A stretch of DNA of 64,000 nucleotides, taken from assembly GCF_000002075.1 (NCBI RefSeq), contig NW_004797329.1, positions 1,497,854 through 1,561,853 on the forward strand, written 5' to 3'. The notes under the pieces are model-generated. The model worked only from the letters and a program-made list of their open reading frames with translations. It searched no databases and had not been told where the DNA came from. Of this stretch, positions 45,775-56,500 are shown piece after piece. Position numbers and translations under genes: made by a program. How positions within the stretch are numbered: position 1 is the first letter of the stretch; each line of letters begins with the position of its first letter. This DNA comes from Aplysia californica. Taxonomy: Eukaryota > Mollusca > Gastropoda > Aplysiida > Aplysiidae.

Positions 45775-45860
45775 AGAGAGGGAGGGAGAGAGAGGGGGAA
45801 AGAGAGAGAGAGGGGGGAGACGGAGGGAGGGAGGGAGAGAGAGAGAGGAGAGAGATTATC
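45775..45860. repeat. (GA)-rich low-complexity tract
   Basis: GAGAGG/GAGGGA units, directly before the LINE remnant. Confidence 0.9.
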
Positions 45861-46297
45861 TTCCCGTGTCCGGTAGAATGTCATATAAAATTGCAATATT
45901 ATGTCATAAATGTGTCAATAACAAAGCTCCCTTATATCTTAGTGATCTCATCCAGATGTATGTTCCATCTAGATCACTAAGATCAGGCGATCAGTATCTT
46001 TTAAGAGTTTCTAGAAAAGGGGGTAAAAAATTAGCTGAAAGATCGTTCGCCCACCTTGCTCCGTCAGTTTGGAACTCTCTTCCCCAACCCTTGAGACATA
46101 CAACATCTGAGTCTAAATTTTTAAAAATCTTTAAAGACACATTTAATGACATCTTTTTTGTCTGTAGATTCAGGTTCAATACAATGTTATGTAAATGACT
46201 ATGTATTCATTTATGTATTTTGTGAATTGCATTGTGTAGATTATTTTATGCTCATTTCGTGACGACGTGTAAGCGTGCGCGTGTGATAAGCAAGTAG

Positions 46298-46311
46298 ATG
46301 TGTGTGTGTGT

Positions 46312-46378
<67 letters not shown>

Positions 46379-46400
46379 TGTGTGTGTGAGTGTGTGTACT
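46298..46400. repeat. (TG)n microsatellite
   Basis: Over 35 TG units, with related TG-rich sequence to about 46560. Confidence 0.97.
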
Positions 46401-46638
46401 TTTGTGTTTGTGTCGCGTGTGTGAATATTGTTCGTACAAGTATTTTTATGTACATGTGTGTGCACATGTGTGCGTGTTATGTGTTCGTGAGTGTTTGTAT
46501 GTGTGTGTGTTTGTGTGTGTGTACGAGTGTGTGTATTTTTGTGTTTGTGTCGCGTGCGTGAATATTGTTCGTACATGTATTTTTATGTAAAGCGCCTAGA
46601 GCTGTGTTTACACGGGAGTGGGCGCTATAGAAATGATC

Positions 46639-46639
46639 T

Positions 46640-46689
<50 letters not shown>

Positions 46690-46690
46690 G
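46639..46690. repeat. (ATT)n tail
   Basis: About 17 ATT units, at the 3' end of the LINE. Confidence 0.95.
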
Positions 46691-46695
46691 TAAAT

Positions 46696-47654
46696 CGACA
46701 TCCATTTTGACAAGACACGACACAGCCAGATAAGCAGATCTCTAGACGCACAACGAAAAACTACACAGGCCTCCATTTTTAATAACAGTGAAAATAGTTC
46801 ATAACAAAATGTGAGTTAAAGAAGAAGTCTCATTTTCACTGTTAAAAAATGGAAATACGACAAGAAAGCACTGCGGTGGGGAGTTGACAGCGAGACGCCC
46901 TTCCCAGTTTTTCGGCGTAGCCTAATAAGAATGTAGTTTGGATTCCGATAAAGCGACAACTCCGATCCGGATCCGGGTTTAAAGCCGCCTGCAATCGACC
47001 AGCTGTAGGGCAAGTTGGAAATCATAAGGGAATTTTTATACCTATCGGCGCTTACTGAGTCAGTCTCCAAAATCGGCGTTCTCTATGTTTTCGCCCTTTG
47101 TTTTGGAATAACGAGTCGTGTGCGATCGACTTTTGCCACGATAGCCGTTTTGCACCATCAATCTGGCGAGCAAACCGACCCAATGGACTGAATCATCTTC
47201 TAGTCTAGCTAGATCTAGATTTAGATCTAGAGTAAATCAATCGTAAACACGGTAGTCTGATTACTAAGCTTGCTTGATTCCGTAGCACCAGGTAGATAGA
47301 TCTAGATCTAGTATAAAAATTTGTGAAAGACTTTAAATCTTAGGCTAAGAGGGTTTATCTAGACATGGATCGATCGATTCATCCAGAAAACCTCTAAAGG
47401 CCCATTTAGACGTACAGTTCGCTGATCGACAAACTGACAGTATAACCGACGGACGCTCGATCTGTGTCATCGGTAAACTGAAAGTTTTGAATGTCAATTT
47501 GAGTTTAATCAATAGGGCTATATGTTTCAGAGTCTTTGTACTTAGTTTTCAAAAGTGCAAGTGGAACTTCATCATCTGAGTATTTCTCTGCTATGGCTAA
47601 TATGATCTAAATATCACCCTCTGAAACTATTATAATAGAAAAGTGTTTATTTCG
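46696..47654. other. Intergenic, no gene seen
   Basis: Contains several CTAGATCTAGAT patches (47205-47232, 47296-47312). Short complementary stretches around 46772-46850 (TTTTTAATAACAGTGAAAATA / TTTTCACTGTTAAAAAATGG) form an inverted repeat of about 20 bp. Confidence 0.45.
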
Positions 47655-47922
47655 CCCGTTTGTTCCGTATAATGATACACACCAGTGGGTCAGAGTACAC
47701 AGCACGCACTAATATAACCAACAGAGTACGTATTGTATCTTTTTGAGGGCAGGAGGTGAGATACGCTTAAACGGGAATCAACCGCAGCTCATTTATTGAT
47801 CTATTCTTTCGATTTTTAGAGAGGGTGTAGTATAGGATGAAGAAAATCGTGTGTTCATTTTAACAAGATTTCGGGTCATAATATATGACTAAAACTAGGA
47901 CATGTTTAGAGGGACGAACTGT
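47655..47922 (-). mobile_element. Diverged end fragment related to the intron-6 transposon
   Basis: Read on the minus strand from 47922 it begins TTCGTCCCTCTAAACATGTC and continues TGACCCGAAATC, ACACGATTTTCTTCATCC, ATACTACACCC, AATAGATCAATAAATGAGCT, GTATCTCACCTC, GTTGGTTATATTAGTGCGTG, ATTATACGGAACA. The same order is found at 21670-21930. Only ~265 bp of the left end are present, so it is a truncated copy or a MITE. Confidence 0.75.
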
Positions 47923-48367
47923 GCAAAATAACAAACAGCTGGCATTACCTTTTGACTCCCCTTAGTAGAAATATTTATCTGTTTTTGATTCAAATTTACG
48001 TAAATCCCACGCCAAGCCTATATTCCAACATTTAAAAAAAAGTATTAATGTTCTTCTTTATAATCATAAATTTCGCTCTGAAGATTCAACTGACATTACA
48101 AGGCCTCCATTTCTTTAGCAAGCACGATCACTCCAAATAACCAGCCAATCCCATCGGCAATCCTCAATATTGCATTTTTAGGCGCTTACTGTACCAAACC
48201 TTTTCCCCCTATATAATCTGTCTCTTCTGTGAGCTAAATGTTCATTTGCAGCCAATTGAACTGAGAAAGACAGGGTGAGTACTTTTCCCGAGTATGCAAC
48301 ATCTTTTTAGCATCCCCCGTGCTGGATTTCTTCTTGGCTTCTTTCAGTTTCATCCGGACTTTGTCTT

Positions 48368-48838
48368 CTAGTGCCTTGTACCTTTCCTTTTAATTGACAA
48401 CAGCCCACCGAATTTTCGGTTTCCTTGCCCCTGATTCCTGAGTTTGCTGTTCTGTACCACTCTGGGTCTGGGTGAAAAGAGAAACGACTGAAACACTAAG
48501 CTATCCACGACGTCTTTCATCCTGGAATGATTTGCTTCAAGTCTTACGACCCATCGATCTGCATTGTCTTTTCTTACAGTGAAGCTTCTCGGCTGAGGCA
48601 CTCTCAAGCCTCGCAAGGTGCGAACGTTCTGCTGTACTGCTCGCAAGTGAATCATTTTTTCCTCTTTGTTCTTGCTCGGCCCATATGTCTGCGACTTTGG
48701 AGCGTATTGTTCCTCTTCCATCTGCTCCTTCGCCATCCTGGTGCCCAAGTATGTCTGTTCAGAACCAGGTGGCAGTTTGAGAGGATTTGCTACACCTTCA
48801 CATGTCATTTTCCAGGACCTCCTACCTGAATTGGTCAT
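48368..48838 (-). CDS. Unrecognised 156-codon open frame
   Basis: The product starts MTNSGRRSWKMTCEGVANPL, is basic and polar (KEQMEEEQYAPKSQTYG, KNKEEKMIHLRAVQQ) and has no recognisable domain, signal peptide or membrane segment. No splice or promoter context supports it. It may be a piece of an old transposon protein or chance. Confidence 0.2.
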   Translation of the reverse strand: MTNSGRRSWKMTCEGVANPLKLPPGSEQTYLGTRMAKEQMEEEQYAPKSQTYGPSKNKEEKMIHLRAVQQNVRTLRGLRVPQPRSFTVRKDNADRWVVRLEANHSRMKDVVDSLVFQSFLFSPRPRVVQNSKLRNQGQGNRKFGGLLSIKRKGTRH

Positions 48839-48929
48839 CGTAATAGGTGGGCCGGATATAGAAGTTCAGTCTAGATGCGTTTCACCCCCAAGATCTCATT
48901 CCAGTTAATCCTTCTGTCCAACTACACAC

Positions 48930-49050
48930 AGATTTACCCCAACTGGTGACCTGACCGACTGTTTCGTTGAAACATTGGACGTTAAATTCGGACGCCCCGC
49001 TATTTAGATAACCCAGAAGTGTTGATAAATACGTTAAACCCATACGACGT
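48930..49050 (+). repeat. Partial SINE tail
   Basis: CTGGTGACCTGACCGACTG, GGACGTTAAATTCGGACGCC and GTTGATAAATACGTTAAACCC resemble the 3' part of the SINE at 4083-4310. The head is missing. Confidence 0.5.
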
Positions 49051-49239
49051 GTATTTCACTTTTTTCTGACGTTACTGATTGCTAACTGTTAATTGCACAA
49101 AATCAATTTAAAAACTGGCAAACAAAACTGTTTCGTTCATCACGACCCACCATGATTTTAGTTGTTGTAAACAAATTCCACATTGTGTTTATACCTGTCT
49201 CCTTTACTTTACTTTTACTTCATTTTTCGATCCAGCCAC

Positions 49240-50800
49240 CATTTAGTTCTAGCCCGTCGGCCTGTCGATATGGCAAAGAATTTACTGGTTTTTATCAACT
49301 GCGTTTTGTTGTTGTATAGAGTATTTCCGATGTCTGGGGAGGCAGGTAGGCAGGAACTACGCAGGTCGCTAAGTGCAGGGCAGGTAAAGTAAAGAGGTGG
49401 TGTGATACTGTTTCATCCTGTCAGTCACACAACGGGCAGTCAAGTGGAGTATCCTTGCGGATTCTATTTTGGTCGGAATTCAGTGGGATGTGTTGCGTTC
49501 GCAGGCGAAAGATAGTGACTTGTTCCCTTCTTCTCAGGGCATTTAGTGCGTCTTTTGAGTTCGGAGCAGTCATGTTTGTCAAAATTTATACAGTTCTTTC
49601 AGTTTTGCCCGTTGCCCATCTATTCAGCCACTGTTCCCTGGTGATGCATTTGATGATGTTCTTGACTGTCTGTTGTGATACTGGGTTTGTGGTTGTGTTG
49701 TGATGCTCTCTTCCTGGCAAGGGTGTCTGCTCTGTCGTTTCCTAGGATGTTTCTGTGGCCAGGTATCCACTGTAAAGTCAGGTCGACGGCATAGGTCTGC
49801 AAGAAGGTGCTAATTATTAGTGTGAGGGTCGTGGCCCCATCCCACTGCAACCAGACCTGTACAGGGGGGCTCTCGGGGCCTAGAGGTTAAGGTGTTCGCC
49901 TCCTAAAGGTCACGGGTTCGAAACCGGGTACCGACCGAAAAAATTGGCTGCGCTTTCGAAATTCACGTTTTCCAAAGCTTGGAGTACTACTGATATTCCG
50001 TCTGAGAAGATGATAGTGTCCTTGATTTTGTTTGGATATATAATGAAAATGTTAGTCTGGTGGCTGATTGCTGCTTCAGTGGTGATTGCCTCTGCCTCGT
50101 AATTTGTACAAGAAGTACCACAAGCATCAAATAGTTTTTCACATGTTTTGTCAGGATGTTCTATTTTTACTCCAAAGCCTGCATTAATAGTTCCCTCGAG
50201 GACTGGCCCATCTGTGTAAATATGAATTGAATCACTAGGGTAGGAGTTAATTGTTTTGAGAGCTGTGGTCTTCAGTTCTACTGGGTCACATACCCTTTTT
50301 CACTGTCTTCTTTATGAGGGAAGTGTTGATGTTGGCGTTCTTGATGTTGGTGTTTGGGGGGAGTTCTGGTCACACGGGTTTCAGCATTTCTCTGTTACAG
50401 TGTAACATAGAAGATGATGTTTTTATGCTAGTTCGGTTGCTGTATCGAGTATTGATCTTCCATGAATTCGTTTCTTTGGTCGTCTCTGTTCAATTATTGT
50501 TCTGTTTGTGTTGTTTTTGTCCAGTCATTTGTTGCGCTCACTCATCTCCTCAACTGCTGCCTCTCTCCGCAAGTCCAAGGGTTCCAGGTTACTTTGGATT
50601 TCACAAGCTGCAGTTGGAGTGGATCTTAAAGCTCCGGAGACAAATCGTACATCTTGATTCTGGATTTTGTCCAGAGACCTCTGAGTTGGTTTGCTGCAGA
50701 TTGTCTGTAGGGTTAAGTTATATTCCATGGCAGAGCGTACATAACTGATAGCTGTATGAGTGGATCCTTGTCCGCTCTCCATGAAGTGATAGCCAGCCGT
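49240..50800 (-). mobile_element. LINE remnant with RNase H domain
   Basis: On the minus strand, in order: RSAMEYNLTLQTICSK and SLDKIQNQDVRFVSGALRST (end of the reverse transcriptase, 50782-50525), DGPVLEGTINAGFGVKIEH and SCTNYEAEAI (start of RNase H, about 50210-50060), LQWIPGHRNILGNDRADTLA (end of RNase H, about 49790-49720), and VTIFRLRTQHIPLNSD, RIRKDTPLDCPLC, ETVSHHLF (C-terminal Cys-type region, about 49520-49410). This order fits an I/Jockey-group LINE. Frames are broken in several places, and a SINE lies inside the RNase H region. Confidence 0.85.
49815..49965 (+). repeat. tRNA-derived SINE inserted in the LINE
   Basis: GGGCTCTCGGGGCCTAGAGG, TTAAGGTGTTCGCCTCC and CACGGGTTCGAAACC: the last contains GGTTCGAAAC, a near-perfect Pol III B box, and TAGAGGTTAAGG fits an A box. 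About 50 bp before it (TAGTGTGAGGGTCGTGGCC, CCTGTACAGG) are shared with the reverse copy at 53155-53295. Confidence 0.8.
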
Positions 50801-50845
50801 CTGAAAAGGTTAAGTCTTTTGTTGGCCTTCGTCTTCAGGTTCCAG

Positions 50846-51278
50846 ATATGTGAGGCATCGTGGTGAAATCAGGCACTCGTCAAAATAATGAAATTGGAGA
50901 AAACAGTTTTCTCCATGCTTAGCAATTTTTTTGGTGTGTTTTTGGGCTCACCACCTTTTATGTCCATTTACCAACAAATTCCGTTGAGGATTTCACCGAA
51001 AAACATTGATTAAAATTAAAAGCACAGAAATATAAATTTACAGTTTCCATGGACTCTCCAGCTTTGCAATTTATAAAGCTTTGGCGGCCATTTTTTCGCT
51101 ATTTTTTCCTCTGAAAGCAGGTGACCCCCACCTTATTCAATCCAAAATATCTGCACGTCTATTGAAGATGGATGGGTAATTTTTTAATTGAAAGCAAGAC
51201 AAGCTTTAAGATTATACCAATAACGCAATATGCCTAAAAATTGACGAGAGCCTGATTCCACCACGCTGCCTCACATAT
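50846..51278 (+). mobile_element. MITE family 1, near-complete copy
   Basis: ATATGTGAGGCATCGTGGTG, AATCAGGCACTCGTCAAAAT at the left and TTGACGAGAGCCTGATTCCA, CCACGCTGCCTCACATAT at the right. The interior (TTTTGGGCTCACCACCTTTT, GGCGGCCATTTTTTCGC, CAGGTGACCCCCACC) matches 56331-56778 and 60982-61411. It lies directly beside the LINE remnant. Confidence 0.9.
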
Positions 51279-51759
51279 GTTTTTTTACCTGAAAATTGCC
51301 TGTCCTGCTCGATCCCAGGGAAGGTTGCGTTTTCAACTTTTTCTTGTCTGTTTCCTGCAAGTGAGATAGTGAGATTTTGCTTTGCCACTTTGTGGCTTTT
51401 TGTAAAAACGGTGTAGATTGTCTAAGTACACTTCGCTTTTAGTTTACACTTGCAGCAGTAGTTGTCAAATCTATCTAGGTCCTCATTCTTAAGTCTTGCA
51501 CTGATGCCAGCTTGTTTCCTTGAATGCCAGATGGCTTGTCCCCTCAAGCTGAAAGTGATTTGGATTCTAAATATGATAATTTAGGCAGAGAAATCCCTTG
51601 ATTTATATAGATCTATACTATATTCAAATTCCTTTTGTCTTTGGGTTTTTGTTGGTCACCCTAAGGTGGCAAAAACATAAAGAGCCGCGTTCAAGTTCCA
51701 GCAGGGAACACGACCGCGCTGATGGCAATACAACGGGCGCGGTCTGTGAATATGTTTTA

Positions 51760-52179
51760 CACACATACACACATACACATACATACACATACATACACAT
51801 ACATACACATACATACACATACATACACATACATACACATACATACACATACATACACATACAACGTACAAACATACACATACACACTTACACACACATA
51901 TATACATACACACATACACACACATACACACACATACACATACATACACATACATACACATACATACACATACATACACATACAACGTACAAACATACAC
52001 ATACACACTTACACACACATATATACATACACACATACACACACATACACGCATACACACACACACACACACACGCAAACACACACACATAAGCACACAC
52101 ACGCAGACACACATATACACACATACACACCCACACACATACACGCACACACACACATACACACCCACACACACACAGA

Positions 52180-52231
<52 letters not shown>

Positions 52232-52232
52232 A
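51760..52232. repeat. (ACATAC)n / (CA)n satellite tract
   Basis: Hexamer ACATAC repeats pass into CA repeats. Inside, a ~120-bp block with CAACGTACAAACATACACAT and ACACTTACACACACATATAT occurs twice (about 51860-51935 and 51980-52055), a higher-order duplication. Confidence 0.95.
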
Positions 52233-52331
52233 TAAGCACACTCATACATACACATACACACACATATACACAAACACAAACACGCAGACACACACACATA
52301 AGAACACACACATGCACACGCATATATACAG

Positions 52332-52395
<64 letters not shown>

Positions 52396-52397
52396 GT
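52332..52397. repeat. (GA)n and G-run
   Basis: About 26 GA units, then about 12 G. Confidence 0.95.
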
Positions 52398-52591
52398 GCT
52401 TGACGCATTTCTCGCAATAGTAATACTTTCAGATTTCGCTCCCGTCACAAATTAGCTGCTCGTATTTCCCATGGCCTGTGTCCAGATCTATACTTTTACT
52501 TTTATTGGTCTCTTCCTCAGTGAGACAAGAGCTCAGTTCCAGACTTAACTGCTAGCGATCACGTGACTAGTGACCTTGACCCCGCCCCACC

Positions 52592-52670
52592 ATGAGAGAT
52601 CTGCCGGTCCTGTTTTGTCTCCTGACAACTGTCCTCGCGTTTGGACTAGTAGAGGCGAACACACCCGATT
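52592..52670 (+). CDS. Kunitz protein exon 1 (signal peptide)
   Basis: 26 codons plus one base: MRDLPVLFCLLTTVLAFGLV, EANTPD. The hydrophobic core is followed by a small-residue cleavage site (VEA|N). Donor GTAAGT directly after. Confidence 0.9.
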
Positions 52671-53483
52671 GTAAGTACATGAATGTGTACCTTAGCTTTA
52701 AAAATGTTTGTTCTTTTTTTGGTAAGTGTTTTACATCGCTCGCAATGCATAAGGTTATTTTAGCGCGCGGGACACATTACAAATTTTTTAGTAGGAAGAA
52801 ATTTTGAATTTTGCCCAGGTGGTGACCGAAGCCTACTCTTATCGATTTTAGACCACCATGGAATCTTTAACGTGGTCAACTTGCACACAGGACCTCCGAG
52901 ATTTTTCGTCTTTGTTCGAGAAGGCTAGGTCTAGATCTTTCCTACCAGAAGATCAGGGAGGTGGCTGTAAGACAGCAGTAAGAAGGAGCCAGGGAGTAGC
53001 AGTAGACAGGCTGCAGAATGTGCCAGGGGCCCCGAGGAGGGGGCAAAGGAGGTGAAGGGATGGGGGCAGAAAGTGGAGACGAAAGCAGACGGCAGAACAT
53101 TGCTAGAAAGCACGAAAGAAGGTGAAAGGAGACAATTTTAGAGAAGACAATTTTTTTCAGTTGCTACTCGGATTCAAACCCATGACCTTTGAATGAGAGG
53201 TGAACACCTTAACCTCCAGGCCCCGAGAGCCCCCCTGTACAGGACTGGTTGCTGTGGGATGGGGCCTCGACCCTCACACTAAGAGTGGCCTTGATATGGC
53301 ACAGGGGCGAAGGCTGACTTGTTTGACAGGGTAACATAGATGTACACTATACGCACTAGCTTAGATACAGTACGCCCCTCTCTCGCCTTGCTGCGCGATG
53401 GCCACATTTGACAGCGGCGTCCGCCATGTTTTTTGTGGCAAGTTGTGTGAAGGAGTTCATGCTAAAGCAATGGGCTAGGCATG

Positions 53484-53541
<58 letters not shown>

Positions 53542-56500
53542 CGCGACAGGCGAGGCTTGGTTCTTGTTGATTTTTTTTTACATGGGCGCCGTGGCGTACT
53601 ATATCTAAATTACTAAATTGCAGTAATACGGCGTTCTTTCTACAACTAGATCTACAAATAAATGTGTTACTAAATAGATAGAGATAGAGATATGGGCTTT
53701 AGAAAAAAGAAGAAAAAAGAACAACCTTTATTTCTTCATCAGCACTTTATCTACGAGGTGGTTTATTTCTTATTGACCGAATCAAAGCGTATAGGGCCTA
53801 TAGAACTTTTAAAAAGAAGTATGAAAAGATGTGGGTGTCATGGGAACCTCCCATAACCACTCCGCCCTCTCTCTCCTCCCGAATCCCAATACCAACACCC
53901 CCCCCCCCCAGCCCCCTTCAGTATATGAGTTTGGCATTAAATTAAATCAGGATGAGCCATAGGAAAAAAAATCCAGAGTTTTTCAGCCTTTAGGTGTAGG
54001 AATGCAATGAACCTCTTGATAAAGCAAATTCGGTCAAACAAATGATGAATACATGTACTGGTATTTTTAAAATCGAGTTAAACTTTCCCTTGTGACATTT
54101 GAACAGGAAACTGTATTTTTCATTCATATGTTCACTTTTTTAAAAAGTGTACTAAATTATAAGTAGTGTTTTCTTATGTCGGTATTAAATTTTGGTTTAT
54201 ATTGATTTTAAAAACTAAAGTAGACAATATACACCACTTAAACTAAAGCTCCTTCTATTGCTGTTTTAAGTAAGTCTAATTTTGAACATTAGTAAAACAA
54301 CTGTGACAACTCTGGACTCACTAAAGACAAAAAAGTGAACTTAAATGTTGTTTTGTAGCCTAGTCAATTGTTTTTCTACTCAGTGTAGTGATAACTGAAA
54401 CAAAAACCTTTACTAAGATGTTTTTGGACAACATTCAATAAAACAAAACAATAAAAAGTACACTGTTTCAGTTTGATAAAGAAATTTCCTGCCCATTGAG
54501 AAAAAGATTTAGATATAGCTGCTAGTCAACCTTAACTTCACATGGCCTAGAACCTTTCTGATGGCTCTTTTTGTTTTAAAAAAGAAACCCGGAGTGACTA
54601 TTTGTATCTATAAGACATATTTTGCCCTAAAAATAGATGATGTAATAAAAGAAAACAGACATCACTGAACTGCCTGACAGAACCAGTAAGACGTTAATCC
54701 AGAAAGGGACAAGAGGTTTCACATGCTTGCACCTTTAAGAGAATCGCTTTGAATCAAAACATAACGTTAGAATCAAATAAAACACGTAAGACTAAGAGCA
54801 GAGACACGCCCACTCACATGTAAACAAACTTTTTAGCCACATTAAAAATGGCCGCCAACAAACTCAAATGTGTCCGTGTCACGTAACCTCGTACGGACTC
54901 TAGTTTAAAAGGGGGTAACTCTATGCAGGGTAATCAAAGTGAAACGGGATCACAATCAGATATGGCCTGTAGATATCACACAAGAATCTTACTCGAGGCG
55001 GCGACTCTGAGTTGTGAATGAAAACAAATCCGGAATTCATATTGTATGTTCAACCGCCAAAATAATCGGTAATAAATAAGTATCTTATTACATATCAGTT
55101 CCAACTAAAATTAAATTTAACTTTAGATGTGAATACAAAAACGCAAAGCAAAGAAGCAAAGATGTCAGTACTAGATATATATGTTATAGATCTACCAGTG
55201 AGTCTAACTCTTTGGTAGAACTTGACAATTATCATTTTTTTGAAATTTCACATTTGGCTGTTTTTGTTAGCCTTTCGCGGCCAGGAGCTGGTGTCATAAT
55301 CGAGGTCACGATCTGATTATAGGACGGTAAAAGGTCGAGGAAAAAAAACAAGCACATGGAGCAGTCAAGAGATTATTAGGAGTTAGTTCCCCTTACATTT
55401 GTGAGGTAGACTCGACCAGTGTTAGTTAGCTTACATAATCAGGGCTTCTGATTGATTATAGCTGTGGCCCCAAAGGGGTGAACAGGGTATATGTGGCAAT
55501 GAAACAGCTTTGACTGCTATGCACATGTTCCCTTCAAGTCTATTGGTAGACTCTTCCAGCCTCACTTTAAGCTTACTTAATCAAAGCTTGCGACTGCTTA
55601 TGGAGTGGCCCGAGAGGGGTGCTGAGGCTATTTCTGTGGCCGTGAAACCGTTTTGAATGTTAGGCATTCTGTTCATTGTTGATTACGAACGTCTTTTTAC
55701 ATTTAATTTAAGAGGTTTACGTTTAAGAATGAATTTGACAGCCACAATGTTTCGAAATTAGGAAGGGAAGCAGTGATTATTTGATTATATAGACGCTTCG
55801 CCCCTGATATGGCAGCAAGAAAGCTTTGGAGAACGCCTTTCCGACATTTAAAAGAAATAAAAAATTAATGGTTACCACATTCCCTCCAACTTGAACCCTT
55901 CAATTTTTACCTTTGGGGGTTTTTACAGACAATGTGTAGGGAAACCACCCATAAATGATCGAATACTTAAAACTCAGTATTGAACGAATGGTGACTTAAA
56001 CTGAACAATAAAATTGATTCATAAGAAATTGCCAAATTTTGCGTTTCACTTAATTGTGTTCTAAATTCGAACACGCGGTTGATTTTTTTTATATTGACAA
56101 ATGTACAGTACATCTGCTTGAATTTTAATGCCGTATAGTTTTGTTGAAATTGGTTAAAAATGACAGAATTATTGCCCTTTAAACGGGTCCTCTTTTTTAA
56201 ACACCCGGTAAGTCTTCTGGCTTGATTAGTTGTAGCCATGAAGGCCTATTTCAGTAGAAAACAAATCTGTGTCGCTCACATGACTACATTGTGTCCACAG
56301 TGTAATCAAACATGTATTCCAACAAACATAATATGTGAGGCATATGTGTCTGGTGGAATCAGGCTCACGTCAAAATAATAACAGTGAAGAAATTAAAATT
56401 TTTCCGCAGATTTGTGAATTTTTATCGAATTTTGTTTTTTTGGCTCAACACCTTTCATGCCCATTAAAAAAGCCATTTCTGTCTGGATTTTTCTGAAAAA

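Larger units (their letters stand above)
45865..46695 (+). mobile_element. LINE remnant with 3' tail
   Basis: In-frame codons to 46198 read YKIAILCHKCVNNKAPLYLS, DLIQMYVPSRSLRSGDQYLL, ERSFAHLAPSVWNSLPQPLR, then SKFLKIFKDTF. This is the typical end of CR1/Jockey-type LINE reverse transcriptase ORFs (K.L..KCLN..AP.YL..L......LRS, R.F...AP.LWNSLP..LR). The 3' end has TGTAAAGCGCCTAGAGCTG, GGGCGCTATAGAAATGAT and (ATT)n. A large TG microsatellite has expanded inside its 3'UTR. Confidence 0.85.

Noticed and set aside
46176-46576. Thr-His and Cys-Val repeat frames
   Set aside because: Translations of the (TG)n microsatellite inside the LINE 3' region.
50314-50748. 144-codon frame on the + strand
   Set aside because: It lies opposite the LINE reverse transcriptase and RNase H reading on the minus strand and has no similarity of its own.
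51598-52420. Long frames of His/Thr/Tyr or Cys/Val repeats (up to 253 codons)
   Set aside because: They are translations of the ACATAC/CA microsatellite in all frames and have no protein character.
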